Shown: piece by piece, positions 47,758 through 57,361 of the stretch
Layout of the letters: each line of letters starts with the position of its first letter
Position numbering within the stretch: the stretch's first letter is position 1
From: Symsagittifera roscoffensis
Lineage: Eukaryota; Xenacoelomorpha; Acoela; Convolutidae
Direction of reading: 5' to 3'
Length of the DNA: 64,000 nt
NCBI RefSeq assembly: GCF_963678635.1
Contig: NC_087065.1
Span: forward strand, 5,233,209 to 5,297,208
The notes under the pieces: model-generated
Database searches by the model: none
What the model saw: only the letters and a program-made list of their open reading frames with translations
What the model was told of the DNA's origin: nothing
Translations under genes and position numbers: made by a program

Positions 47758-48335
47758 ACAATATCAGAAGACGATTTGAATGGACTCATTGTCAAATTGA
47801 AAACGAATACAACAGAATTATTCAATTATTCGCAATTGCTGACTCAGATAGCCCAATGTCCTTTCTAAACGAAAAAACAACACAACGATTACAACAAATC
47901 AACACATCGGCAATATTCAAAAATATTCCCCCGGATGATACAGACAGAAATTTAGCGTGTTATAACGGTGAAAATATTCAACCTAAAGGAAGACTGATAC
48001 TAACGATTGAGTCTGGGGGGTGGAAAGTTCAAACAGCTCCGTTCATTGTAGTGGACAACCAAAAAAAAAAGCCAATATATTAGGACGGAATCTACTACCA
48101 CGCATTGGCATCAAACTAATTCAGGACAAACCAACTCAAAAGGTACTCAACGTGCAACAGAGCGACGAATCAAACCATCAGATTAAACAATGGGTCAAAG
48201 ATAATGTTCAACAACTATGCGTACGAATCGGAAAGTCCAAACATCACGTAATGAAAACCCAATTCAACAAAGATTTTAAACCAATACGACAAAGGGCAGA
48301 CTCATACCCATACACTTACAAGAAAGAGTTGAAGC
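47758..48335 (+). pseudogene. pol: Gypsy protease relic and RT start
   Basis: The retropepsin active-site region reads FAIADSDSPMSFLNEKT (about 47822-47875), where a D-T/S-G triad is expected; here the Gly is Asp (DSD), so activity is doubtful. The frame 47856-48083 continues with FKNIPPDDTDRNLACYNGEN and GRLILTIESGGWKVQTAPF. A frame change near 48065, at a run of A, leads to LGRNLLPRIGIKLIQ, the usual protease end, and then to the RT entry region ending YPYTYKKELKLN. Confidence 0.8.
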
Positions 48336-48832
48336 TGAACTAAACAAGTTGATTGATCAAAAACATACTATCAAACTCGATAAGTGCTCAGACAAACAAT
48401 TTATTTTACGGGATTACAGGGTTTTACGGCCTTACGGATATGCCGGCAGAGTTCCAAAAAGCAGTGGATTTGACACTCACAATTTGCACCAATACATATG
48501 CATACCTTGATGATATTCTAACAAAAGGAACACTCGAGTCTCTTCGTCAAAAACTCCAGACGGTGCTAACAAAACTCAACGAGGAGAATTTTGCAATTTC
48601 GTTGGACAAGTTTAAGTTCTTATGCAAACAAGTTGAGTGGTTGGGCTATACCATAAACAGTGAGGGAACTAAACCACTCATAAAGAAATCTGCGGCAATT
48701 GAAAAATTATTGCCTCCCAAAACGTTTAAACAACTCAAAAGTTTCATGGGGTCAATACATCACCTTACAAGATATATACCAAATTTAGCACAAACAGCAG
48801 CAGCATTGAGACCATTACTAAAAAAACGCTGA
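48336..48832 (+). pseudogene. pol: Gypsy reverse transcriptase relic with internal deletion
   Basis: The RT entry words KHTIKLDKCSDKQF (about 48358-48400) are followed almost at once by GFYGLTDMPAEFQKAVD. The segment that normally lies between them, including palm motif A with its catalytic Asp, is missing, a deletion of roughly 100 codons judged from family architecture. Downstream parts are well kept: AYLDDIL (Y-x-D-D box, near 48497-48517), VEWLGYTINSEGTKP and FMGSIHHLTRYIPNLA (thumb and connection). The frame 48353-48832 is open. Confidence 0.9.
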
Positions 48833-48835
48833 AAA

Positions 48836-49330
48836 GAACAGACCTTTTAATTGGTTACCGGAACACAACTCAGCTTTTAAAAACATTCTACAACTTGTGG
48901 TAAAAATCACACAAAATAAACATTTTGATCAACATTTAGAAACTCGCATCGTCTGTGATGCATCTAATACGGGTTTAGGAGCATCATTAGAACAACATTC
49001 GACAGAAGGTTGGTTAGCTATAGCATATGCGTCACGTTTCTTAAATTCCTTGAGGAAGAAGATTCAGTAAATGAGTTAGAATTATTAGGAATTGTTTGGG
49101 CAATTGAGCACTTCAAATATTATTTGTACGGCAAACACTTTACTGTCATCACTGATCATCAAGCATTAATTAGCGCATTAAACGCCAGCGAACGATCAAA
49201 GATAAGTCAAAGCCGTCTCACACGCTGGATTGATAGATTAATACCATTTCATTTTGATATCAAACATCTCGCAGGAAGTAAAATGGCTTTAATAGACCAT
49301 ATGTCACGAAATCCGGTTGGATTACTCTTA
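48836..49330 (+). pseudogene. pol: Gypsy RNase H relic
   Basis: FNWLPEHNSAFKNIL (about 48848-48892) and IVCDASNTGLGASLEQ (about 48948-48995, first catalytic Asp) are in one frame. After a break near 49050, ELELLGIVWAIEHFKYYLYG (catalytic Glu) and FTVITDHQALISAL (Asp) are in frame 49010-49684, and the tail FHFDIKHLAGSKMALIDHMS ends the domain. The three visible acidic residues suggest the domain was functional before the frameshift. Confidence 0.9.
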
Positions 49331-50125
49331 CCTTCCAGCGAGTATGATGAGGAATTTGTAGTTGCGGTAATTACCACATTCAAAAACAACTTGGAAATGA
49401 TTGACAATGTCATTCTAAATCAATTGGCCAATCAGAACAAAGCACCATGTGACCTGATCAAAAAACGCGCGGAAAATAAAGGGCTATTAGCTGCTCGAAA
49501 AAACGCTCAATTAACAACTAAACGTTCCAAACATTCCATCAACGGTCAATTGCTATCCAAAATCAGGATTCAGTGTAACTCAAACTCTGTTCAAAATCAG
49601 TCAACATTTCATTCAGTTCAGAATCAGTTCACACTCTACAGTCTAAAATTCTTCAGTTCAACGAGCGATCAATCAACACGATAAAATTCCAAACCATGAG
49701 TCGAAAAGATGCAAAAAATTTCACAGGCGACTTCATCCCGAGCAATCTAAAAACCAACAAACCGCGCGGTCGTGCAGTTTTGGTCGATTGGACGAACACT
49801 TCAGACCAAGAAAAAAGTGTCTCCGACCCGAGGTGGCACAAACGACCACCAACAAAGGACAGGCAGATGAAGAAAACCAAATCATCACCGCAATACCAAC
49901 CAACCACAAAAGTGATCGACGCAAGAAATTTGATCACAGGAACGGAAAGTACAAAATTCCCAGAGATTATCTTTGGAGACTCCAAAACAGTAACAAAAGG
50001 AAGCAGTTCACAAACAACTGTGCCACTGATAACTCAAGCAACAATAGCTACACAAACAACGCTGCAAAAGGAGATGGAAAAGTAGAAATCATCCACTTCA
50101 ACTCAAACAAGTAGCAACGCCGAAA
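49331..50125 (+). pseudogene. Pol linker between RNase H and integrase
   Basis: An unusually long stretch separates RNase H from the integrase zinc domain. The first part (to 49684) is Asn/Gln/Ser-rich (SVQNQSTFHSVQNQ). After a stop, an open frame 49696-50085 is basic and Thr/Ser/Lys-rich (KPRGRAVLVDWTNTSDQEK, KKTKSSPQYQPTTK). It has no recognised domain. It may be a disordered linker of Pol or a separate accessory frame of this lineage. The overlapping minus frames are shadows. Confidence 0.55.
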
Positions 50126-50129
50126 ATCA

Positions 50130-50464
50130 GCCGATGGAACAAGAAATATATGTCAGCCGCGTGGATCCTAATGTATGCCTACAAGAGGAGACATCACCTC
50201 CCCCACATGGTAGACACCTCTCCGTAGTGTGGGGGATCAACGTCTTCGGACGGCGAAGTCTACCGGCTACGAGCCCTCCATACCCAACTAGGAGCTTCAT
50301 GCGAGGTGCAGCTGGCGTCAAACACTGCCGACATAGAAACACGCATCAACGTTGTCCCTCATGCGCAGCTATTCAAAACGCTTAATAACAGTTGGGCCCA
50401 AGAGCTCTGGATTATTGGACATAGAGTGGACTCGCTTAACTAACTAACTAACTAACTAACTAAC
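50130..50464 (+). mobile_element. Possible nested short insertion with (TAAC)7 tail
   Basis: A G+C-rich island inside the AT-rich gypsy linker. It contains a perfect 9-bp hairpin TCCCCCACA/TGTGGGGGA (50199-50207 and 50228-50236) and ends in seven tandem TAAC (50437-50464). A short tandem tail of this kind is usual for the 3' end of non-LTR elements or SINEs. The composition break supports a nested insertion, but I cannot see a target duplication. The frames 50134-50385 (plus) and 50127-50342 (minus) belong to this island. Confidence 0.4.
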
Positions 50465-50519
50465 ATCACCTAACGTGGAACCCCCGACAATGACTACTTC
50501 ACTATAACTCGAAGCCAGT

Positions 50520-51475
50520 CACACAGAAATAATGGACACCGTGGTGGCAAATGTGGAGAAAGCCACTGAAACTGAGAAGGACACACCTTCATTTCGACGT
50601 AAACTGCAAAAAGTGCTGGGAATCCCATTCATCGCTGCCGCCACCAAGAAAGACAGAAACTTTCGCCCACTGATAAACTTTGTGAAAACGCGGGACTGGG
50701 ATGCCATCAAAGCTTCATACGGACAGTACTGGTTCAATATACGAAATCGCCTGCATGATTGAGAGGACTGCCTTCTCGTCGATGAAAGGATTGTAATTCC
50801 TAAGGCAGCTCCGACAAACAGTACTGGATAGCCTTCATCTCACACACCCGGGATCGGCAGCCATGTTGGATCTGAGCCAACATGTCTGGTTTCCGCAAAT
50901 TCATTGCTCAATTGTGCAGATGGCACAAAACTGTAAACAGTGCACGGATCAAGATAAAAATTTAAAACCCATCCTAGGCAAAAATCTTTCATTCCAAATG
51001 GCACCGGTGGTCGAACCTAATGAAGAAGTACTATTAGATTTTGCGGTGCCCCTACCGGACGAACTAAATAGAGATGCATACATTCTAGTGGCAATAGATA
51101 AATGCTCAAAATTCCCGACAGCAAAAAATGTTTCAAACACAACAGCAGATATTGCAATCAAATTCATGCAACGATACATTTCTAATAACGGGGTACCGCG
51201 TAGATTGAGATGTGACCAAGCTCAAACATTCCGAGCCAAAAAAAATTCCAAATTTTCTGTAAGTCAAACGATATAAAACTTTTTTTTTGCGCCCGTAGAT
51301 GATCATAGAGCTATAGGGGTTGTTGAACGGATGATCCAAACAATTAAAGGTAGATTAGCGGTAATGAGAATAGATCAAACAAATACACCATAAAAATTAG
51401 CTTCGGATGTCACAGAAATAATCAAAACGCTGAGAATTACACCACACGGTGTCACAAAAATTTCTCCTTTTTAAG
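50520..51475 (+). pseudogene. pol: Gypsy integrase relic
   Basis: Frame 50532-50762 leads in (PSFRRKLQKVLGIPF, SYGQYWFNIRNRLHD). The zinc-binding region is split by a frameshift and ends in the Cys pair CKQC (about 50931-50942). The catalytic core in frame 50863-51276 shows LLDFAVPLPDEL (first Asp), YILVAIDKCSKFPTAK and RRLRCDQAQTF (second Asp). After a frame break near 51270, AIGVVERMIQTIKGRLAVMR (catalytic Glu, about 51310-51370) completes the D,D-35-E triad. AHMGRKPKTPLSN follows near 51477. It would join cDNA to chromosomal DNA in an active element. Confidence 0.9.
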
Positions 51476-52566
51476 CACATATGGGTAGAAAACCAAAAAC
51501 TCCATTATCAAACATAGCCACAAACAGCTCACCTGATAATTCAAACTGGGAAAACGCAAAACATGCACGTTCAGATCAAAAAATCCTTGTAAAGCCGCTG
51601 TAAGCCAGCAGAAGTCATGCTTGACCTCGAAAGATGGCCAGAGGACGAAGAACAAATTCGCAAGAAAGAGACACAACAAAAAGTTCCGCATGAACCAATA
51701 CCGAAGACGCTCGAAAACAAACATTCATCGCCACAGCCAGCCAGAAACAGGTGCAGATACAGAATCTATAGAACTAGCAAAAAACAAACTTAATGTGAGA
51801 TATAAGGGAAAACAAGGAACGGTCGATAAAAATATCAAAAAAAAGTTTAGAACAAGTGGCACGAAAAACCATTCGTATAGCAACCAAAGTAAGAAACCCA
51901 AAAAAATTTGAACCAAAATACAAAACAATAGATTGAAAAATTCTCACATACACACCACATACTGCTTGCGTACAATCTTTTGGCAAACAACCAAGACTCC
52001 TAAGGAATAGTGGCACCGCCTTTGTCGCCAACCCGGTAATATACGGACCTTGCAGACCTCGTTTGAGTGATTATGTTGCTTACAAATCCGCACGGAGAAC
52101 AAGACCATGCTTACGTTTTTTGTTCAAGGAGGACACCCGAACGGGGCTCCCGGTGAAATTATCAAATCAAGAGAAAACACAAGGCCAGGGCACCAGCAAA
52201 TCCAGCCCCACAAAGAGGAAAGCACTGGGAAAACGAACCGGAGGAAAACCAACGCGAAAGTTACAAACTCCAAGAGGGATGAGCCTCCAAACGGAGATTG
52301 AAAAGACAACTAAAACAGAACAAGAAGACGACCTGTCGTCCACTTCGGAGGAGAATACTTCACCTTCACCTAAGCGACAAAACCAAAAAATAACACCGCC
52401 TGTAATCGCAACAAGGAAATCAACTACGGCCCGACAGGCGACTTTAGCAACAGCTTTAGGAAACCCTATCCCAATCAACGCTATACAGAACACAAGTAAG
52501 CAGGGACGAAGCATTTCGAAATCGATTCACCACCCTAGAAATCTAAATCAGATACACCAAGCCTGA
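51476..52566 (+). pseudogene. pol: Gypsy integrase C-terminal and basic Pol tail
   Basis: After AHMGRKPKTPLSN come basic stretches (frame 51621-51911) and VANPVIYGPCRPRLSDYVAY, leading into frame 52063-52566. This last frame is a Ser/Thr/Lys-rich disordered-looking tail (KSSPTKRKALGKRTGGKPTR, then SSTSEENTSPSPKRQNQKIT). No envelope-like signal peptide or membrane segment is seen, so it is not an env gene. Long minus-strand frames in this interval (51452-52837) are shadows of this biased composition. Confidence 0.7.
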
Positions 52567-52862
52567 AATTTTTATTTCAGGAATTGGGATTTTCCGAAAA
52601 AACCCCGGAATACAAAGCCTGCATACAATTTATCCAGGCAATTAGTCCCAAACATAAAACAAACGTTACAGTTGAGGTAATTGATCTCACTTCTCCAGCG
52701 GAGGCTGATGACGAAAAGATTGACAATAATGATATATTTTTCGAAAATGCGAAAAACATAAAAGATCCAAAACAAGACGAACAACTAAACAATGAAGAAG
52801 AACACGGAGTAGTAGATGACATCACTGACAACAGCATGGGAGAACAAAAAGGGGAGATATGA
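52563..52862 (+). pseudogene. Acidic tail frame with SUMO-interacting motif
   Basis: Open frame joined to the basic tail by a frame change at about 52560. LGFSEKTPEYKACIQFIQAI is followed by VEVIDLTSPAEADDE (VEVIDLT at 52671-52691). A hydrophobic V-I-D-L core followed by Thr/Ser and acidic residues is a classic SUMO-interacting motif and closely resembles the known VEVIDLT motif of animal PIAS proteins. The rest is strongly acidic (NNEEEHGVVDDITDN), ending TGA at 52860-52862 close to the polypurine tract. A pyrimidine-rich TTTTTATTTCAG before it could also be a splice acceptor. Role inferred only: a tether to sumoylated chromatin proteins. Confidence 0.5.
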
Positions 52863-52923
52863 ATAACACCGGCTAAACAGTTCTACGGGGATTTAAAAAC
52901 TCAAATAAAACTTTACCATTTTT

Positions 52924-52938
52924 CCCGAGGAGGGGGAA
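52924..52938 (+). promoter_or_regulatory. Polypurine tract
   Basis: CCCGAGGAGGGGGAA ends immediately before the 3' LTR, the expected place for plus-strand priming in Ty3/gypsy elements. Confidence 0.8.
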
Positions 52939-53209
52939 TGTCATCCGGCATTGATAGATAAAACTCCATACAAATTTATTATGTATTTATATACCATTTA
53001 TGTTTTGATATTACATAACATTAATGTGTACTGGTCAATTGACCTTGATACAAGGACGAGAACGGCGTCTGAAGAGAACTACGGTTCAGAGAATAATTAG
53101 CTCTTAATAAAGCAAGTTGTTTTAACTTATCTCTCTCAAGCTTGATACTATATATCCATACGGATTCAATAACAAACTGTTCATACCTCGAGGAGTTGAC
53201 GGTATGACA
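52939..53209 (+). repeat. 3' LTR of the gypsy element
   Basis: 271 bases, aligned end to end with 46221-46495. The main indels are a missing base near CAAATTTATT and a missing TAG near the end (AGGAGTTGACGG against AGGAGTAGTTGACGG). The minus frame 53021-53251 reads the LTR and its flank. Confidence 0.95.
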
Positions 53210-53214
53210 ATCGT

Positions 53215-54788
53215 AAAGATGATTTTGTATCAAAAAACGGTTACCATGCATTTAACATAAAAATGGCAAAACTAACTTTCTCAAAGCCTAAATTCAAAAC
53301 AACCGCAAAAAATTTTTATCAGATTTTGAAGCGCAGAGTAATTTTTTGTTTTCAAAAAACATTTTGACACACAGTGTGAAAAGATCGTGTGCATGACGCA
53401 TTCCAGGTACCAAAATTTTCCAAATTTCGTGTTTTTTTTGTAGTATTGCTTGGTATTAAGTGCTAAGTGTTGTGCTTAAGAGCATATTTCGTAGCATTGT
53501 GATCTTTTGTAGTTTGGCTGGTCTCAATGCTTATTATGTGCAGATCTTGAATGCCCCAATGACTCAAGAGTTTTTTTAACAAGGGTTTTTGTCGCCTGTG
53601 TTTTCGTATTTAGTTTTGACCACAACCAAATTTTGGTCGGAAAAAAAAGCGCAACAAAAACATACTAAGAACATATTGGAAAGCCAATCTAATCATTTTT
53701 TCTTTCAAAAAGACTAATCGTACCTAGAGCTTTCATGCAACTTTTTAGGTATGCAGAGTTCGTCATTTATAGTTTTGAAATTACCTGTCTGTCTTTTTGT
53801 CAATCCGGGTCAGCTGTTATTCAGTTGAGGTATTTAGTTCAAGGTTTTCACCAACTTACGCGCCCTATAATGTAGAGTTTTTCCATGATAAGTATATAAC
53901 AGCGGTTGAAATGATGAAAGAAAAAAACCATATTTTTTCGCTGAATAATTTAAACTCGTGCCTTTAATCGGCGGAAGATTAGAAAAAAAAGTCAACTCAA
54001 GGTAGTTGAAGCGATTTCGTTTTGTATCTAAATTGTTGAACAAATTTGATCTGATTTTGATACGAGATTATGTCAATGAGCTCTGTAAATAAAGTAAAAT
54101 AAAAAGCACTTGTCGCTTTTGAAAGGAGTGCGAATTAAATAAAAACGACTGCAAAACAATATATTTCAACAGCAAAATAAACTGTAGGTTTAGTAAATTT
54201 CAGTATTTGATCTTTTGACAAAAGCTTTACTTAGGGTGGAGTAAAGTGATCTAAAAAACCCACTTTTATTGCCATCAATTGCAGTTATTTGTTTGTAATT
54301 TTATCACCATTTTCGCTTACACTTTCATGACTAAAAAGATTAACTTTTATGCCTAGAACTGTTGATTTCTACCGCTTATTGATTTGATGTTTTTTCTTGT
54401 GTTCTTGTGATAATAATTCCTGCAGCAATCTAATCTCACCAGAAATTAAAACCTAGGTTTGTTCAATCAACTACAAAAAAAAGCTTTTTTTTGGTTTTGT
54501 AAATATAAAGCAAAAATTTCCCCTTGACATCACCTTAGGTTTTGAAAATTTCTTAGTACAGTATAAAATACTAATGACTGCAGAACAATTTCGTATATTT
54601 CAGGCGAATTTTAGGATGGGCTTTTCTGGTTCTCTATTGGAAAATCAAACACGAAGAGCGCTTTAAAGTGTCAAGAAAATCTGTGGAGCTGAACATAAGA
54701 CTTTAATCCATATGGAACACTTTGTTCAGAAAACATAATTCATGGAAAAGTTACATGCAAGGGAGAAGAACAACTTCTTTTTTCTCAA
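53215..54788. other. Intergenic, nothing recognised
   Basis: AT-rich with no repeats matched elsewhere. The minus frame 53834-54043 has no motif. Confidence 0.5.
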
Positions 54789-54890
54789 AGGCTTGCAAAC
54801 AAGACTGCTCGTATCAGGGCGAAGCCCTGAATGCTCCGACCACTTTTTAAGGTCTATGGAGTAGAGTTCGCTTAAATAAAATCAAGGAAA
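54789..54890 (+). repeat. Dispersed repeat family DE fragment, copy 4
   Basis: CAAGACTGCTCGTATCAGGG, then GAAGCCCTGAATGCTCCGAC and GGTCTATGGAGTAGAGTTCGC, shared with 1.6 and 59.3 kb. Confidence 0.55.
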
Positions 54891-56055
54891 TTTTCCAAAA
54901 AAGAATTTAAAAAAACTTGAAACACTTTTATACAAATAAAATATCTGAAAACTGGTGATTTATTTTTTAAAATTAAGTTCTGAAGACTATTAAAACAACT
55001 GTTATGCGTAAGCTCAATTATTTATTAATCGTTATTATGGCAAATGTATTAGTTTTTTTTCGGCCAGATAAAAAGCTAATTTTGATAAAAAACTTTTTTA
55101 AAGTAAAATTGGGGGGGGGGGGGGGGGGCAACTTTGACTTTTTACGGGTCTTTTCGGTTAAACCCTCTATATGATAAAAAATGAAAATGAAAATTTTTCT
55201 TTCCAAATTTGGTTGATTTTCCGTAAAAATACAGGGCTAATATCCCGAGTGTTAAATCAAGCTAGAAAATGACAAAAAAATGCGAACTCTACGACAATTA
55301 AAAACGTCAATTTCAGGCTCAATTAAGTGAAAATGGTTCGTTTTTACCAGTCCATCAGACCCCTAATAATATAGTGCGTTTCCTAGTAACATTTTCCCAA
55401 ATATAAAATAAAAATTTTCATTTCAATTTTTCAGACTTTAGGGGGTGTAATTGAAAAGACCCTTTTTTTACCACAGAGCCGAATTGATGCAGCCATGAAA
55501 CATTGATGGTCATGAAGTTTTACCATAGAACCAAGTTGTTGTAGCCATCAAACATTGGTAGTCATGCAGTTCCCATTTTGGTGAAATTTTGGTGAAATTT
55601 CTACAAATCATTTCTTTTTATTTTTCTGACTTCAGAATCATTCAAAAAGTTAAAAAAAAATCACTTATAACACAGTTATACATATGCTACAAATTAGTGC
55701 GAAACTTGAATGCCTAGCATTTTTCCATAGACTTAGTGTATGGAATTGTCTGATTCGCAATTTTGGTCTTTGGAGGTCATTAAACTTTAGAACTCTTTTT
55801 CTGTAAATGTACTTTATTGGCAAACCTTCCACGACGAAAAAGTTAGAGAAAAAGTACTATCCTCTTGCAGATAAGCACAATGTATCAATGTTATCAAAAA
55901 GCATACATTAAAGTACTAGAAAAAATCAAATAAACCTTAGAAAACGTATTGTTTTTAGTTGAGATACTGGAAATTCACAAAGTAACAAGGATAGCGGTGC
56001 AAGTACGACAGAACTTTCCGACCAGTCCTAAAAAGAAACAACAAGAAAAAAATTT
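54891..56055. other. Intergenic with 18-G tract and a 52-bp tandem duplication
   Basis: Eighteen G at 55111-55128. Near 55467-55570 a 52-base unit beginning TTTACCACAGAGCC / TTTACCATAGAACC and ending GGTCATGAAG / AGTCATGCAG is present twice with about 80% identity. No gene is seen. Confidence 0.55.
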
Positions 56056-56595
56056 CAAAAATTGTCGTTTTTTCGGCGTGGTGTGATAACGGAATCTGAG
56101 CAAAAAAGTAGAGCTTATGCGTTTTTGTCAATCATTGTGAGTTATGCAAATTGAAAAACAATTTTTGAAGTTAAAAACAAAAAAAAAAACAATTTAAAGT
56201 TATTTAATACTTTTTTCAAAAAATCTTCCCAAATTTTTAAAGTTTTGAATTCTTAAGTTGAAGTTGAAAACTCCAAAAACTAATTTCATTTGAGTAAAAC
56301 TAAATTTTCAAGGCTTAAATTAAGCTTAAGAAAGCTGATGTAAGCCTACTCACTCACTCAAAATTAGACGAAAAATCAAAAATTTCAAACCTGTTTTTCT
56401 CAACACTGGGATAACTTTTATGAAAATTGCATCACGACTGAAAACGCTTTAATATGATATATCACTCAACCCAGTCCGATGATTATTTGTGGTGGCTGTT
56501 TTTGCGTGGAAAAGAGAAATAAAAACTAAAACACGCCCGAATACAAAGATCCTCTCCATTTTCAATGGTCGGAACTGCAAAGTTTTCTGGACGGA
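56056..56595. repeat. Low-copy repeat F, copy 2
   Basis: Aligns in order with 25905-26610 (see there). It also contains GCTTTAATATGATATATCACTC, found near 26975 as CTTTAATATGATAAATGACTC. No coding sequence is recognised. Confidence 0.45.
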
Positions 56596-57239
56596 GAATG
56601 TCGATAAAAAAAGCAAACGAAAAACAATTTGGCAATAATTGACCGTAAGCAGTTTATGAAACTAAGCCAGCGAATACAATTAGAATTTCAGATTTATTCT
56701 CAGTGAATTAAAAAAAAAACTTTTCACAAACGTCAACAAGCAAAATTATTGTATAACAATCAATTTTTTTTCTTGACTCGTCTGATTAGATAGATACTAG
56801 GCGTTTTTTTTCAAATAGCACAAAAGTATTATGTATCGAATCATAAACAAAAGACTCCACTACCTGCTACTCTACCACAGTTGTAACAAACTTGAAACAT
56901 TTTCAGGATTAACGCTAAATTATTCAGAAAATTTGTGAGTCGCCTTTGTAAGAAAAAGGATAGAAAAAATGCATTGAAACTGATTTGGTAGGAAGATAGG
57001 TTTTTAGTGAATAACAAATAAATTGGAAATCGGGAGAAAAATAATCAATCAGTTGCGACTATAATATATTATAACTGATTATAAGTGAATTGAAAAATAG
57101 ATGGATTCATAATTGATTACAATTGATTAAAACGTATAACTTGTTTTCAAAAAGAGAATTTATAATCAATTATTTGTTTTGAAAAAGAGAGATTTCACGT
57201 TTTTATTAAGACAGGTACTAAAATCAATGATTGACGCTT
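56596..57239. other. Intergenic, TATAATTGATTATAAT-type words
   Basis: 57050-57175 is rich in TATAAYTGATTATAA and ATAATTGATTACAATTGATT words like those flanking the C-rich island at 18.4-19.2 kb. No gene is seen. Confidence 0.4.
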
Positions 57240-57361
57240 GAAACTCGATGAGGGTTCTGAGACAACTTTTTAACATGTTTAAAGACTTGTCTCTGGAATC
57301 CAGAGACCTAAAAACACCAAACTGTGCGCCTATCCAGAGCACAGTTTGGCCTCGTAATGGT
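57240..57361 (-). repeat. Family A terminus, inverted
   Basis: The reverse complement reads CATTACGAGGCCAAACTGTG, then TCTGGATAGGCGCACAGTTT and AAGTCTTTAAACATGTTAAA. It aligns with 58559-58670 in the opposite orientation at about 80% identity. The element terminus faces the 1.2 kb segment to its right. Confidence 0.6.

Larger units (their letters stand above)
46216..53214 (+). mobile_element. Ty3/gypsy LTR retrotransposon, complete insertion, decayed coding
   Basis: Both LTRs are present (46221-46495 and 52939-53209), bounded by TGTCAT...ATGACA and flanked by the same 5 bases, ATCGT (46216-46220 and 53210-53214). This is a target-site duplication proving a single intact insertion. The element is 6,989 bp. 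Domain order protease, RT, RNase H, integrase identifies Ty3/gypsy. I count about 15 substitutions and two small indels between the LTRs, roughly 5-6%, so it is not a recent insertion. Stops and frameshifts in gag and pol and a deletion in RT make it non-functional. Confidence 0.95.

Noticed and set aside
51452-52837. Series of long hydrophobic minus-strand frames in the 3' part of the gypsy element
   Set aside because: They lie opposite the Lys/Ser/Thr-rich Pol tail, whose codons give Phe/Leu/Val-rich antisense frames. No start or domain is convincing, and they are not an env gene.
46304-53251. Matching minus-strand frames at 46304-46528 and 53021-53251
   Set aside because: They are translations of the two LTRs, so their similarity reflects LTR identity and not a gene pair.
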